64,000 bases of DNA from Lithodes maja (Eukaryota; Arthropoda; Malacostraca; Decapoda; Lithodidae). The notes under the pieces were generated by a model. The model saw only the letters and a program-made list of their open reading frames with translations. It was not told where the DNA came from and did no database searches. The position numbers and the translations under genes are program-made. Position 1 is the first letter of the stretch. Every line of letters starts with the position of its first letter. The DNA lies in NCBI GenBank assembly GCA_037953745.1, contig JBAKBP010004324.1, forward strand, positions 62,001-126,000. The letters run 5' to 3'. This document shows positions 1 to 8,930 of this stretch, piece after piece.

Positions 1-179
1 GAGTAACTACACAAATATACTCTTGATAATAAGAAGAAATTTAAGACTTGTTCTGACAAGAGTTTTTAGTGGTAGTAAATTTTGCTCCGACGATAAAGGC
101 GTGAGAGGTGAGGGATAAACCACGATTATACTGATTTCTTATATAAATATATAAGAAATAATTTTAAATTTTATAAACC

Positions 180-220
180 GAATATTTATCTAATTTTATT
201 AATTATTTATTTTTTCAGAG
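180..220 (+). promoter_or_regulatory. Candidate 3' splice acceptor before beta-subunit-like copy 1
   Basis: An AT-rich leader ends in a T-run followed by CAG, with the acceptor AG at about 217-218. The ATG at 221 follows two bases later. A related leader (TTTTGCTCCGACGATAAAG, then a T-run and CAG) recurs at about 1470-1618 before another ATG, so this is probably the end of a 5' UTR intron rather than a promoter. The donor side for this copy would lie outside the window. Confidence 0.45.
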
Positions 221-1189
221 ATGTGTAAAGGTGAGGATGAAGAAGACACTGAACCACTTATTAATGGAGGAGATGGAAAAATTGTTGGAAATAAACTTAT
301 ATCCGTGCAAGAAGTGGTGGGAGTGGTGTTGGGAGTGATGATAATTATTATCAACTTGATAGTCATCCTTATGGTTATATTGAGACCTGCTCCTTGTTGT
401 AGCTCGGGAGCGGGAGAGAAACCTAACATCGACCTAACCACGTATCCCAGCAACAATACCGTGTACAAACAACGGGAGTTCCACTTATACCCCTTTACAA
501 AACAACACACTAAAATCATAGAAAAGAGCTCCATTCTTGATGCTATTTATAACAAATACAACTTAACTGCATGCGACCCTGTGACAAAACCACTGAACTT
601 CTGTAGTTGGCTGAGTGATACCAGGGAATGTATAGACGGCGGGAAATTGGACTTCTACAATTCCGGCCCCTGTCCCTGTCTCATCACCCGAAAGGTACCT
701 AAATGGATTCCTGACATGTTCACGGCGCTGGAGGACCTACCAAATAACCTGCCAAAGAGTCTCAGGGACTATATTTTGAGGTTTTACCGTCGAAAGAACT
801 GTCTCCTCATCACCCCAAAGGTAACTAAATGGATTCCTGACATGTACACGGTGCTGGAGGACCTACCAGATAACATGCCAAAGAGTCTCGGGGAATATAT
901 TTTGAGGTTTTACCGTCGAAAGAAGAATGTGATGCCTAAGTTCCTTTGGATGTCCTGTGAAGCCGCAGATAAGCACAGATTTGATGGCGAAATAACCTTG
1001 CTGCCCTGGCGAGGTTTTCCACCGAACTTCTTCCCCTACCGAAATAACTCTTACGTACAGCCAGCTGTGGGTATGCACATCTCAGGCCTAATAAAGGGAG
1101 TGTCGCTGGCCATTGAGTGTCGACTCTGGGCTAACAATATTAGCACTGAAAAAAACCTGCACACCATCCACATAAAACAAATTGAATGA
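221..1189 (+). CDS. Na+/K+-ATPase beta-subunit-like type II membrane protein, copy 1
   Basis: The 322-residue product has a short acidic cytosolic N terminus, one hydrophobic anchor (about residues 33-55) and a Cys-containing ectodomain, the topology of Na+/K+-ATPase beta subunits. Family-like features in order are a CxW...C pair near residue 120, a GPC block, an SCE block near residue 245, and a C-terminal part with FFPYR, SYVQP and IEC spaced as in the YFPYYG...YLQP...IEC region of beta subunits. Residues about 152-236 contain a 41-residue segment in tandem (DNA period 123 bp), which is not family-typical. The ATG follows a splice acceptor-like site. It is the only copy here whose frame is uninterrupted. 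Partner and function are unknown. It could be a host gene, a captured gene in the viral element, or a diverged paralogue. Confidence 0.6.
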   Translation: MCKGEDEEDTEPLINGGDGKIVGNKLISVQEVVGVVLGVMIIIINLIVILMVILRPAPCCSSGAGEKPNIDLTTYPSNNTVYKQREFHLYPFTKQHTKIIEKSSILDAIYNKYNLTACDPVTKPLNFCSWLSDTRECIDGGKLDFYNSGPCPCLITRKVPKWIPDMFTALEDLPNNLPKSLRDYILRFYRRKNCLLITPKVTKWIPDMYTVLEDLPDNMPKSLGEYILRFYRRKKNVMPKFLWMSCEAADKHRFDGEITLLPWRGFPPNFFPYRNNSYVQPAVGMHISGLIKGVSLAIECRLWANNISTEKNLHTIHIKQIE

Positions 1190-1322
1190 TATCGGATGTT
1201 ATAATGGTCAAGTCTACATTGTTTCTGGGTTAAGAATATCAGCACTGAAAAAACCTGCACACCATCCACATAAAACAAATTGAATGGTATCGGATGTTAT
1301 AATGGTCAAGTCTGCATTGTTT
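1139..1322 (+). repeat. Tandem duplication of the 3' end of copy 1
   Basis: The last codons and 3' flank of the beta-subunit-like gene are present twice with a period of about 99 bp (AGCACTGAAA at 1142 and 1241). The second copy lies after the stop codon. This resembles the other small tandem duplications in this gene family. Confidence 0.8.
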
Positions 1323-1410
1323 CTCACACCTCCATCATGTGTGCATGGTGCAACAGGTATACTACAATAACGTAATTTTTCTTTTTTATAAAGTTGTTTA
1401 TTTATCAACA
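1317..1410 (+). repeat. Partial copy of dispersed intergenic module
   Basis: CACACCTCCATCATGTGTGCA followed by a T-rich TATAAAG stretch matches the module at 13,636-13,870 (inverted) and 17,421-17,665. It connects the beta-subunit-like cluster with the virus-like block. A promoter role is only inferred. Confidence 0.6.
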
Positions 1411-1469
1411 GACAAAAAGCCTTTAAATAACGTAAACAATTAGAGGAATCACCTGATTTACTATTTGTT

Positions 1470-1680
1470 ATGACAAAGAGTGGTATTAATTTTTGCTCCG
1501 ACGATAAAGCTATATTTATAAGGTCTCTTATGACATTTAGGTATACATTTAATTATTAATATTCAAAATGATTTTGAATTTCATAAACAGAATATTTATC
1601 TATTTTTTTTCTTCAGATATGTGGGATGAAGAAGACACATATTCAAAGAGGCTCAACAAGAATATACAATAACGTATTTT
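1470..1680 (+). pseudogene. Beta-subunit-like copy 2 remnant (leader and start only)
   Basis: The leader found before copy 1 recurs here, including GCTCCGACGATAAAG, a T-run and CAG. It is followed by an ATG at about 1619 and a short acidic stretch (ATGTGGGATGAAGAAGAC) like the start of copy 1. No ectodomain follows, and the frame soon ends in a TA-rich sequence. The copy appears truncated by rearrangement; the repeats beginning at about 1700 take over. Confidence 0.55.
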
Positions 1681-1699
1681 TTCTTTTTATAAAACTGTT

Positions 1700-2600
1700 T
1701 TGTGGTGGGCTGACCCCTTGTCAGAGTGATGGTTGGTGTCCTCTACTTCCCATAGCCCCTTCTATCTTTTTCTCCTACTATGTAAATCTCTAATTTTTTC
1801 AAATGGCATAGGGATGTGGCGACCCCAACGCCCGCCACTTTTTTGGTGCAGGTAGCCTCCAGGTGGGTGGATGAGGCTCGTGTAAACCTGATACACTATT
1901 TACTTAAGGGTAAGGCAGGTTAGTGATTGGATTAATTGAACACCACTGTTTACTTAAGGATGGAAGCAAACAAGATACTTGGCCCATTGAGATAGTGTAA
2001 GAAAGACTTATTTTCTAGCCGGAATGGGACGGGCTGACCCTTCGTCGGAGTGAGGGTTGGTGTCCTCGTAGCCTCCAGGTGCTAGATAATAAGTTTCTTA
2101 CACAGTCTCTCCATCTCAATGGGCCAAGTATCTTGTTTGCACTCTATTTCCATCCTTAATTTGACTTTATATTGTCCTTGTCCCTAAGTAAGCAGTGGTG
2201 TTCAGTTAATCCATCCAATAAAGTGTATCAGGTTTACACGAGCCCCATCCACCCGGAATGGGACGGGCTGACCCTTCGTCAGAGTGAGGGTTGGTGTCCT
2301 CTACTTCCCATAGCCCCTTCTATCTTTTTCTCAGAACTATCTACATCTCTATTTTTTTCAAATGGCGTAGGGATGTGGCGACCCCAACGCCCGCCACTTT
2401 TTTTTGGTGCAGGTAGCCTTAAAAGTATATAATATTTTTAATCATATTAATCGTCTCCCTGGCCCATACATGAGGAGGTTTCCTATAGCCACTTTTCTCT
2501 CTACATCTCAATGAGCCAAGTTACTTGTTTGCACTATTTTCCTTCCACCTACGGATTTGTATCAGGTTTATACAGCCCCATCCACCCGGAATTGTGTGTG
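1700..2600. repeat. Dispersed repeat cluster with large inverted repeat
   Basis: A unit with GACGGGCTGACCC...GGTTGGTGTCC and GATGTGGCGACCCCAACGCC occurs at about 1702-1858 and 2254-2420, with a short copy at 2021-2085. Between them, about 1862-2011 and 2088-2258 form an imperfect inverted repeat sharing CTTGGCCCATTGAGA / TCTCAATGGGCCAAG. The segment CTTACACAGTCTCTCCATCTC also occurs at about 41,378-41,400 inside the RTE-type element, and TCATATTAATCGTCTCC at 2444 recurs near 41,197. These are therefore remnants derived from an RTE-type retroelement. No gene is seen. Confidence 0.65.
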
Positions 2601-2648
2601 AGTTTGTACATATAAATATAGTTATAAATAAAAGCTATTTTTATTTAT

Positions 2649-2681
2649 ACCTAAGTTCCTTTGGATGTCCTGTGAAGCCGC
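2649..2681 (+). pseudogene. Scrap of beta-subunit-like coding sequence
   Basis: About 33 bp identical to the segment coding the PKFLWMSCEAA stretch in copies 1 and 3 is joined directly to the 270-bp repeat that follows. It shows recombination between gene copies and flanking repeats. Confidence 0.7.
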
Positions 2682-2682
2682 A

Positions 2683-3560
2683 TACTCATATTGTCAGATA
2701 GTTTGACTATTTGGCTATCTGGGTAAACCCTCTGTCAATTTGGCCAAGTTGTTAAAGACACCTGAAAATTTGTCTATTAACAACTAGGCTTAAGATTGAC
2801 TTGATCAAAATAATATTTTCTGAAAAAATATGTTCAGTGTGTTATAAACACCGGTCTGTGTCACATACACATAGTCTATGTAGTTCCCGAATCCATATCC
2901 CAACTTATATAATTGCATCCTTATATTATGTGGTTACCATATCCATGTAAAAATGGGATTTAGAGCCCTAAAACTAGGACGTTGGTAACCCCTAATTTCA
3001 CATCAATAATTGCGGGTCTCTAACTCCTGAAATTGACTATTTATTTACTCATATTGTCAGATATTTTGGCTATCTGGGTAAACCTCTGTCAATTTGGTCA
3101 AGTTGTTTAAAAAACCAAAATAATATTTCTGATTTTTTTTTTTCAGTGTGTTACAAACACCGCTCTGTGTCACATACACACAGTCATTGTAATAAACATA
3201 TAAAAAACGGGATTTAGAGCCCTAAAACTAGGACGTTGGTAACCCCTAATTTCACATCAATAATGGCGGGTCTCTAACTCCTGAAATTGACTATTTAAAC
3301 AAAAAAGCACTACCCGAGTTACTCATATTGTCAGATATTTTGACTATCTGGGTAAACCTCTGTCAATTTGGCCAAGTTGTTTAAAATACCAAAATAATAT
3401 TTCTGAAAAAAATATTTTCAGTGTGTTACAAACACCGCTCTGTGTCACATACACACAGTCATTGTAATAAACATATAAACAACGGGATTTAGAGCCCTAA
3501 AACTAGGACGTTGGTAATCCCGAATTTCACATCAACAATGGCGGGTCTCTAACTCCTCCC
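2683..3560 (+). repeat. ~270-bp repeat array (three units)
   Basis: Units start with ACTCATATTGTCAG at 2683, 3047 and 3321 (last period 274 bp). Each contains CAATTTGGCCAAGTTG, a CAGTGTGTTACAAACACCG block, ACTAGGACGTTGGTAA and GGCGGGTCTCTAACTCC. The last unit ends immediately before a TA tract and a first-exon-like segment, so the repeats look like the upstream region of the beta-subunit-like genes. Further units lie at 4938 and 5960. No ORF of note. Confidence 0.8.
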
Positions 3561-3570
3561 CCTTCTCTAG

Positions 3571-3650
3571 GCTATATATATATATATATATATATATATT
3601 CTCTTTCATATGAGAAACTCAGAATTCAACTGCTCCCTGACACAAAAGGT
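3571..3650 (+). promoter_or_regulatory. TA tract plus first-exon-like segment upstream of copy 3
   Basis: A (TA)n run at 3573-3599 is followed by AACTCAGAATTCAACTGCTCC (3616-3636) and CTGACACAAAAGGTATAA. The same segment occurs at 5331-5365, where AAAAGGTATT would fit a splice donor. A TATA-driven transcription start followed by a short 5' UTR is likely. It is inferred from conservation between two copies only. Confidence 0.5.
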
Positions 3651-3716
3651 ATAATATTGGAGGAGGAGAGGCTCCAGATCAGATCGAGAAACAAAGAACG
3701 TACAGGAGGAGGAAGA

Positions 3717-4525
3717 ATGGCTGGACACGAAAGTATAATCATGGAAGTGGTGGTGGGAGTGGTGGTATTTATTATGACCTTCGTAGTCGTCCGACTGGGA
3801 GAGAAACCTAACATCGGCCTAACCACGTATCCCAGCAACGTCCGACTGGGAGAGAAACCTAATATGGGCCTAACTACGTATCCCATCAACAATATTGTAT
3901 ACCAACAACGGGGGAGACCCACTTCTACTCCGTAGAAATTAACGATTTATTTCAATACCAAACCGAAATCATCAACAAATACAACTTAGCATGCCGGGAC
4001 CCTGTGATCATCAACAAATACAACTTAGCATGCCGGGACCCTGTGACAAAAACACTGAACTTCTGTAGCTGGCTGAGTGAAATCAGGGAATGTACATTAC
4101 CCGGCTACTGGGACATTAATGGTACCACCGGCCCCTGTCTCCTCATCACCCCAAAGGTACCTAAATGGGTTCCTGACGTGTACACGGTGCTGGAGGACCT
4201 ACCAGATAACATGCCAAAGAGTCTCAGGGACTACATTTTGAGGTTTTATCGTCGAAAGAAGAATGTGATGCCTAAGTTCCTTTGGATGTCCTGTGAAGCC
4301 GCAGATAAGTACAGATTTTATGGCGAAATAACCTTGCTGCCCTGGCAAGGTTTTCCATCGTACTTCTTCCCCTACAAAAAGAGCCACTCTTACGTACAGC
4401 CAGTTATGGGTATGCACATCTCAGGCCTAAGTAAGGTAGTGCCGCTGGCCATTGAGTGTCTACTCTGGGCTAAGGATACTGAAAAAAACGTGCACACCAT
4501 CTACATAACTAAAACAAAATTATAA
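3717..4525 (+). pseudogene. Beta-subunit-like copy 3, frameshifted
   Basis: A first frame opens at the ATG at 3717 (MAGHES...), with a hydrophobic anchor, a duplicated VRLGEKPN block, and a stop at 3933-3935. A second frame, open from about 4004 to 4525, holds the ectodomain: CSW...C pair, GPC block, SCEAA, FFPYK, SYVQP and IEC. The frames are not in register. The junction contains a second small tandem duplication (ATCATCAACAAATACAAC at about 3967 and 4007), a plausible cause of the break. This copy lacks the 41-residue internal duplication of copy 1. A spliced product is conceivable but was not evident. Confidence 0.6.
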
Positions 4526-4639
4526 ATAAAAGCTATACATAAAAGACACGTTAATAGCCTGACGGACTCGCCTCATCCAATGGGTGTGCGCGGGAATGGA
4601 CCACTGAACAGGGAACCTATGGGGGGAGTCTTCTCTGAG

Positions 4640-4850
4640 TTTATTTAGTGTTAAAATAATGTCGGAAACACGGTTTGACCGAAACCCTACGCCGATCCCA
4701 TCTAAAATGACAAAAAAATATATAAATTATGTTCTGAATATTCTCTTACTCCTTTGGTCTGTTCAAATAAAACCGAAGCGGCCAAACAATACTGACCCTT
4801 ACCACATTCGGATTGGTGAGTCGTTTTCCCGCTAAAGGGTTAAGTAAACA
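4640..4850. repeat. Dispersed intergenic module with CCCGCTAAAGGGTTAA motif
   Basis: About 4664-4740 (CGGTTTGACCGAAACCCTACGC, ATATATAAATTATGT) recurs at 5848-5930. About 4772-4843 carries GAAGCGGCCAAACAATACTGACC, ACCACATTCGG and the motif CCCGCTAAAGGGTTAA (4828-4843). The reverse complement of this segment lies at 17,421-17,510. Position relative to genes suggests a regulatory or replication-related role, unproven. Confidence 0.65.
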
Positions 4851-4869
4851 GTACGGATTTGTATCAGGT

Positions 4870-5290
4870 TTTCACATCAATAATTGCGGGTCTCTAACTC
4901 CTGAAATTGACTATTTTAAAAAAAGCATAGCCGAGTTACTCATATTGTTAGATATTTTGACTATTTGGCTATCTGGGTAAAACCTCTGTCAATTTGGCCA
5001 AGTTGTTAAAAGACAACTGACTATATGGCAATTTGTCTATTAAAAACTAGGCTAGTTAAGATTGACTTGACCAAAATAATATTTTCAGAAAAAATATGTT
5101 CAGTGTGTTACAAACACCGGTCTGTGTCACATACACACAGTCTATATAGTTCCCCGAATCCATATCCCAACTTGTATATTGCATCCTTATATTTTATGGT
5201 TACCATACACATATAAAAACGGGATTTAGAGCCCTAAAACTAGGACGTTGGTAACCCCGAACTTCACATCAACAATGGCGGGTCTCTAAA
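4870..5290 (+). repeat. Fourth unit of the ~270-bp repeat
   Basis: It has the same blocks as 2683-3560 (ACTCATATTGTTAG at 4938, CAATTTGGCCAAGTTG, CAGTGTGTTACAAACACCGG, ACTAGGACGTTGGTAA) with an extra stretch between. It again leads directly into a TATA-rich region and the first-exon-like segment. Confidence 0.8.
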
Positions 5291-5299
5291 TCCTCCCCC

Positions 5300-5370
5300 T
5301 ATAATATATATATGTTCTTTTATATAAGAGACTCAGAATTCAACTGCTCCCTGACATAAAAGGTATTATC
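5300..5370 (+). promoter_or_regulatory. TATA region, first exon and candidate splice donor of copy 4
   Basis: TATAATATATATATG and TATATAAG (about 5300-5327) precede ACTCAGAATTCAACTGCTCC, repeated from 3617. It ends AAAAG/GTATTA near 5361, a plausible donor. The downstream leader at 5450-5580 resembles the leaders before copies 1 and 2. Confidence 0.5.
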
Positions 5371-5574
5371 TTCCTCTGTTTCTATCCTGTTGCTTCCTTT
5401 ATATTTACTCTGAAACACACTAGCTCTCTCTACCTGTCTACATACATTGTTCTGACAGAGTTTTTAGTGGTAGTAATTTTTTCTCCAACAATAAAGCTAT
5501 ATTTATAAGGTCTCTTATGACATTTAGGTATACTTTTAAGCCTTTGATACTATCTAATTTTAAATATTATTTAT

Positions 5575-5865
5575 TTGTTGTGTACTAAAATTCAAGATTG
5601 GAGAACATATTCAAAGAGGTGGAAGATCAGACGGAAACACCAAGAACGTAAATATTGGAGAAAGAGAGGCTCCAGATCAGACCGAGAAACAAAGAACTTA
5701 AACATTGGAGGAGGAAGAAGAATGGCTGGACACAAACGTATAATCATGAGAGTGCTTAAACACAAACGTATAATCGTGGGAGTGATGGTGGTATTTATTA
5801 TCACCTTCATTAGTCGTCCATTATTTAAAACATTAGTATTAAAATGTGTCGGAAACATGGTTTGA
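5575..5865 (+). pseudogene. Beta-subunit-like copy 4, ectodomain lost
   Basis: A frame encodes a basic stretch, then MAGHKR... from the ATG at 5721, then a hydrophobic anchor (VGVMVVFIITFI), then ends without any ectodomain at 5865. The start matches copy 3 closely. The segment KHKRII is a small internal repetition of the residues just before the anchor. The 3' part is replaced by the TGTCGGAAACATGGTTTGAC repeat, so this is a truncated copy. Confidence 0.6.
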
Positions 5866-6080
5866 CTGAGCCCCTACGCCGACCCATCGAAAATGACAAA
5901 AAGATATATAAATTATGTACTGAAATTGCCTATTTTATAAAAAAAGCACTTGCCGAGTTACTCATATTGTCAGATATTTTGACTATTTGGCTATCTGGGT
6001 AAACCCTCTGTCAATTTGGCCAAATTGTTAAAAGACACCTGGCTATATGGACAATTCGGCAATTTGTCTATTTAGGCACG
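5846..6080. repeat. Repeat spacer between beta-like cluster and virus-like block
   Basis: 5848-5930 repeats the 4664-4740 segment. 5960-6070 is a partial fifth unit of the ~270-bp repeat, starting ACTCATATTGTCAG. The repeat breaks off at about 6075, where an open frame running into the next ORF begins. This is the left edge of the single-copy virus-like region. Confidence 0.65.
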
Positions 6081-6249
6081 ACATACCTTTAAAATTCATG
6101 GTATTTATCATTACAAACACGCGACAACTAACACCACCAATACTAATACCGCTAAACCCTACAGGATACGGAACGGTAACATTTTAACGGCCTCCGAGGT
6201 AAATTCCATAAAGTCTTGTCGATGCGAAGATGGAGAGTCGCATTCAGAT

Positions 6250-7092
6250 TTGGGCGAAGATAATATTATGTCTATAGAGGCTCTTTACGCAAGAAAAACC
6301 CAAGAGTTAGGATGTTTGACTTTTGGCAATAGATTAGAATCTGATGTTTGTGAGCTTTACAATCCATTAACGGATCCCGCTTCGTTAATGAGGGATGACA
6401 TGTCTAAAAATACAGAGGTAGGACAGAAAAATATAATCTACATAACACCAACCCTCTATGCGGAGGTACCCCATTCCCTGAGACATTTAATACAGAAAAA
6501 TAAGTCTCACATGTTTATCGTGTTAAAAATAGGCATACTCATATTTAGACTATTTTATTTAGAAGATGAATTTCTAAAAAGCGTGGAAACATTATTACTA
6601 ACCAAATATGAGACTAATAAACTTGAAAACAATCACATTAATGATTTATATAGTGTGTTGAGTGAAACAGATACGTCAAATCATATATTCATATATTTAA
6701 ATAAGCTATTCGGAGTTGACACTATACAATGTATTCGTCACGCGCAATATACAACCTCCACGGGTAAGAATGTTAAATATACTGCTTTAGGAAACGGAAT
6801 TACATTTCAAAAGCTGGTTTACATTATGCATTTTCTGCTTAGGGAAACTCAAAATATTATAGAAAACGCCTACCATTTCCAATTGAGTTCTGAAAACCAT
6901 CAACGCTTGTTTTGTGTGGTATATAAAAACTCTATGGGTGGTGGGGTGGAGGATACAAGTCAATATGCTACCAATCAATGTCATTGTTTCTGTCATCTCG
7001 TTAAAAAAATAGTTAAAAGAAAATATAATAATATAGTAAATAGTTCTATATTAAAAAACAAAATAACATGTTTTATAGAATGCCCATGTTGA
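6250..7092 (+). CDS. Unknown protein, probably N-terminally truncated
   Basis: A 280-codon frame has its first in-frame ATG at 6268. The frame is open upstream to about 6075 without an ATG, where repeat DNA begins, so the true N terminus is probably lost. The visible product is Asn/Ile-rich with a hydrophobic stretch (FIVLKIGILIFRLFYL, about residues 88-104) and a Cys/His cluster near the C terminus (CHCFCH, then CFIECPC). No family was recognised. It is on the same strand as the TBP-like gene 2 kb downstream. I infer it is viral from its base composition and context. Confidence 0.55.
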   Translation: MGEDNIMSIEALYARKTQELGCLTFGNRLESDVCELYNPLTDPASLMRDDMSKNTEVGQKNIIYITPTLYAEVPHSLRHLIQKNKSHMFIVLKIGILIFRLFYLEDEFLKSVETLLLTKYETNKLENNHINDLYSVLSETDTSNHIFIYLNKLFGVDTIQCIRHAQYTTSTGKNVKYTALGNGITFQKLVYIMHFLLRETQNIIENAYHFQLSSENHQRLFCVVYKNSMGGGVEDTSQYATNQCHCFCHLVKKIVKRKYNNIVNSSILKNKITCFIECPC

Positions 7093-7230
7093 TTTTTACT
7101 CATGGAAATGGTAGATATAGTCGGAATAATTTTACCACCCACTTCGTACCATCAATGTCCACTCTACAAACAATATACCCTAATGAAGATCCAAAAATTT
7201 TAACCCAGCATTTCGTGTACTTATCCTCAA

Positions 7231-7485
7231 ATGGGTCACAATAATAGATATTTCGTAACCCCCAATAAGCCTCACAAAATATTCCCAGCAAAAAGAAGGG
7301 TGGTTAGAGGATCGGTCAAGAAAAAATATATGAAGTGGCAAGTTAATTCTAGTATTATATTGAGATGTAACATTTTACAATACTCTCATACAACACCAAC
7401 AAATATACCATTAAACGAAATAGAACAAAGGGAATGCTCTTTTCCACTCTTTAATTTACATATACCGATAATCTCGGCAATCTAA
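7231..7485 (+). CDS. Small basic hypothetical ORF
   Basis: An 84-codon ORF from the ATG at 7231, rich in Lys/Arg (AKRRVV, VKKKYMKW). No family is recognised. A separate 34-codon ORF lies at about 7102-7206 in another frame, so this may be the 3' half of a broken gene. The downstream flank at 7495-7560 resembles the dispersed module. Confidence 0.3.
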   Translation: MGHNNRYFVTPNKPHKIFPAKRRVVRGSVKKKYMKWQVNSSIILRCNILQYSHTTPTNIPLNEIEQRECSFPLFNLHIPIISAI

Positions 7486-7494
7486 CCAACCTTT

Positions 7495-7625
7495 ATAAGT
7501 ACCAATATGTGGTACTTAAAACCAGAAAACTCGTTTCTCGTTTTATTTCAACGACCATGACAACTTTCGTTTCAAAATTCCCCCAACATCCCGGTAAAAA
7601 CCATTTGCTCGCTAAAGGGTTAACA
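7495..7625. repeat. Dispersed module, partial, with GCTAAAGGGTTAA motif
   Basis: AACCAGAAAACTCGTTTCTC (7519-7538) matches AACCAGAAAACGCGTTTCTT at about 17,580. 7604-7623 carries TTTGCTCGCTAAAGGGTTAA. The motif overlaps the last codons and TAG stop of the minus-strand Thr-rich ORF. Confidence 0.6.
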
Positions 7626-8640
7626 TGTTAAATTTCCTACTACGCCTATGTCGACGCTTGACTCTGGTGGCGGGGCTGGTGGGTTCCGGGATGTTACTGG
7701 GGATGATATCGTCTCCGGTGATGGTACTGATGGCGGCGCTGGTATTGGTGGCAATATTATCCTCAGAATCGTGAGAGACGGTGGTGTCGGCGTTGCCACT
7801 AATATCCTCAAAATCAACTCCGGCGCTGGTATTGACGTCGGCGCTGGTACTGGTGGCAATATTATCCTCAGAATCGTCTCCGGTGGTGTCGGCGTTGTCA
7901 CTAATATCCTCAACATCAACTCCGGCGCTGGTATTGACGTCGGCGCTAATACTGGCGACAATATTATCCTCAGAATTGTCTCCGGTGGTGGTGGTGGTGG
8001 TGTCGGTGGCATTGATATTATTAGAATTATTGAGCCAATGAACAAAGGAATTTATATTGGTGGTAGATTCCGGGATGATGCTGGCGGTGGTAGTAATATC
8101 CTCGGGGGTCTCAAAGCTGGTACTGGCGACAATAATATCCCCAGAAATGTCTCCGGTGTTGGTGGTGTTGGTGGTGTTGCCACTAATAACCTCAAAATCA
8201 ACTCCGGCGCTGGTACTGACGTCGGCGCTAATACTGGCGGTGATGGTGGTGTCGGCGTTGGTAGATTCGGTGGTGGAACTCGTCATTATTTTCGGAGTGG
8301 TAACATCATTGGTATTAGAATTTAACCAAAGAATAAAGGAATTTTTATTGGTGGTAGATTCCGGGATGTTGCTGTCGGTGGTAGAAATATCCTCGGTGAT
8401 CTCAAAGCTGGTACTGGTGGCAATATTATCCCCAGAATTGTCTCCGGTGGTGGTGTCGGCGTTAACATTGTCTCCAGTGGCGGTGGTGGTAGAATATTGG
8501 GTGTTCGGAGTGGACCAGAGACTTATATTGGTGTTGAGAATTGTTTCCTCCTGCTGAATGGTGGTGTTGGTGGGGAGAAATCCAATTAGGAAACATATCA
8601 ATGGTGGGTGTCGCTGTCGCTTCGTTATCTTTTGTTTCAT
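7612..8640 (-). CDS. Ser/Thr-rich repetitive secreted-type protein
   Basis: The 342-residue product has a short basic N terminus and a hydrophobic stretch (LICFLIGFL, about residues 14-22) that could be a signal peptide or anchor. A long low-complexity region of Thr, Ser, Asn, Asp and Ala follows, then a basic tail (VKRRHRRSRK). The repeat units contain NTSAGVDFEDIS and SEDNIATSTS variants, suggesting an O-glycosylated mucin-like surface protein. The opposite strand is also open for long stretches, a by-product of the 3-bp-periodic repeats. I favour the minus strand for its initiating ATG and signal-like start. No homologue is recognised. Confidence 0.5.
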   Translation of the reverse strand: MKQKITKRQRHPPLICFLIGFLPTNTTIQQEETILNTNISLWSTPNTQYSTTTATGDNVNADTTTGDNSGDNIATSTSFEITEDISTTDSNIPESTTNKNSFILWLNSNTNDVTTPKIMTSSTTESTNADTTITASISADVSTSAGVDFEVISGNTTNTTNTGDISGDIIVASTSFETPEDITTTASIIPESTTNINSFVHWLNNSNNINATDTTTTTTGDNSEDNIVASISADVNTSAGVDVEDISDNADTTGDDSEDNIATSTSADVNTSAGVDFEDISGNADTTVSHDSEDNIATNTSAAISTITGDDIIPSNIPEPTSPATRVKRRHRRSRKFNMLTL

Positions 8641-8930
8641 TTAATATGGTGTCACATGAGGCTCGGAAGCGTCTATGGTCTTATTCTTTGTTTCGGCCAC
8701 ATTATTATTATCTTTATACGATATAACAACTAACCAACATATGCCTGTTATAAACAAAACTGAAATGGTAATAATTATTACCCATGGCATGTGTCGGAAG
8801 CATGATTGACGACCGAGTCATCATATATGAAACTCATTTTGTTATTATATCTATCCATGAAAAAATATTTATGATGGAGGTTATGGGAAGGGTAATATTA
8901 TATATATATATATTATATATACAAAAAAAT
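8641..8930. other. Intergenic, AT-rich
   Basis: It contains GTGTCGGAAGCATGATTGAC (8791-8810), a relative of the segment at 4655 and 5847, and a TA tract at 8896-8920 just before the TBP-like frame. No gene is seen. Confidence 0.5.

Noticed and set aside
863..1078. Minus-strand ORF within beta-like copy 1 (also at 4199-4417)
   Set aside because: It appears in both copies only because the plus-strand coding sequence is conserved.
2683..3560. CRISPR-like array
   Set aside because: Units are ~270 bp, nearly continuous repeats without short spacers, in eukaryotic context.
7648..8325. Gly-rich plus-strand ORF opposite the Thr-rich gene
   Set aside because: The DNA repeat is 3-bp periodic and leaves several frames open on both strands. 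The minus strand has a signal-like start and basic tail and is more credible.
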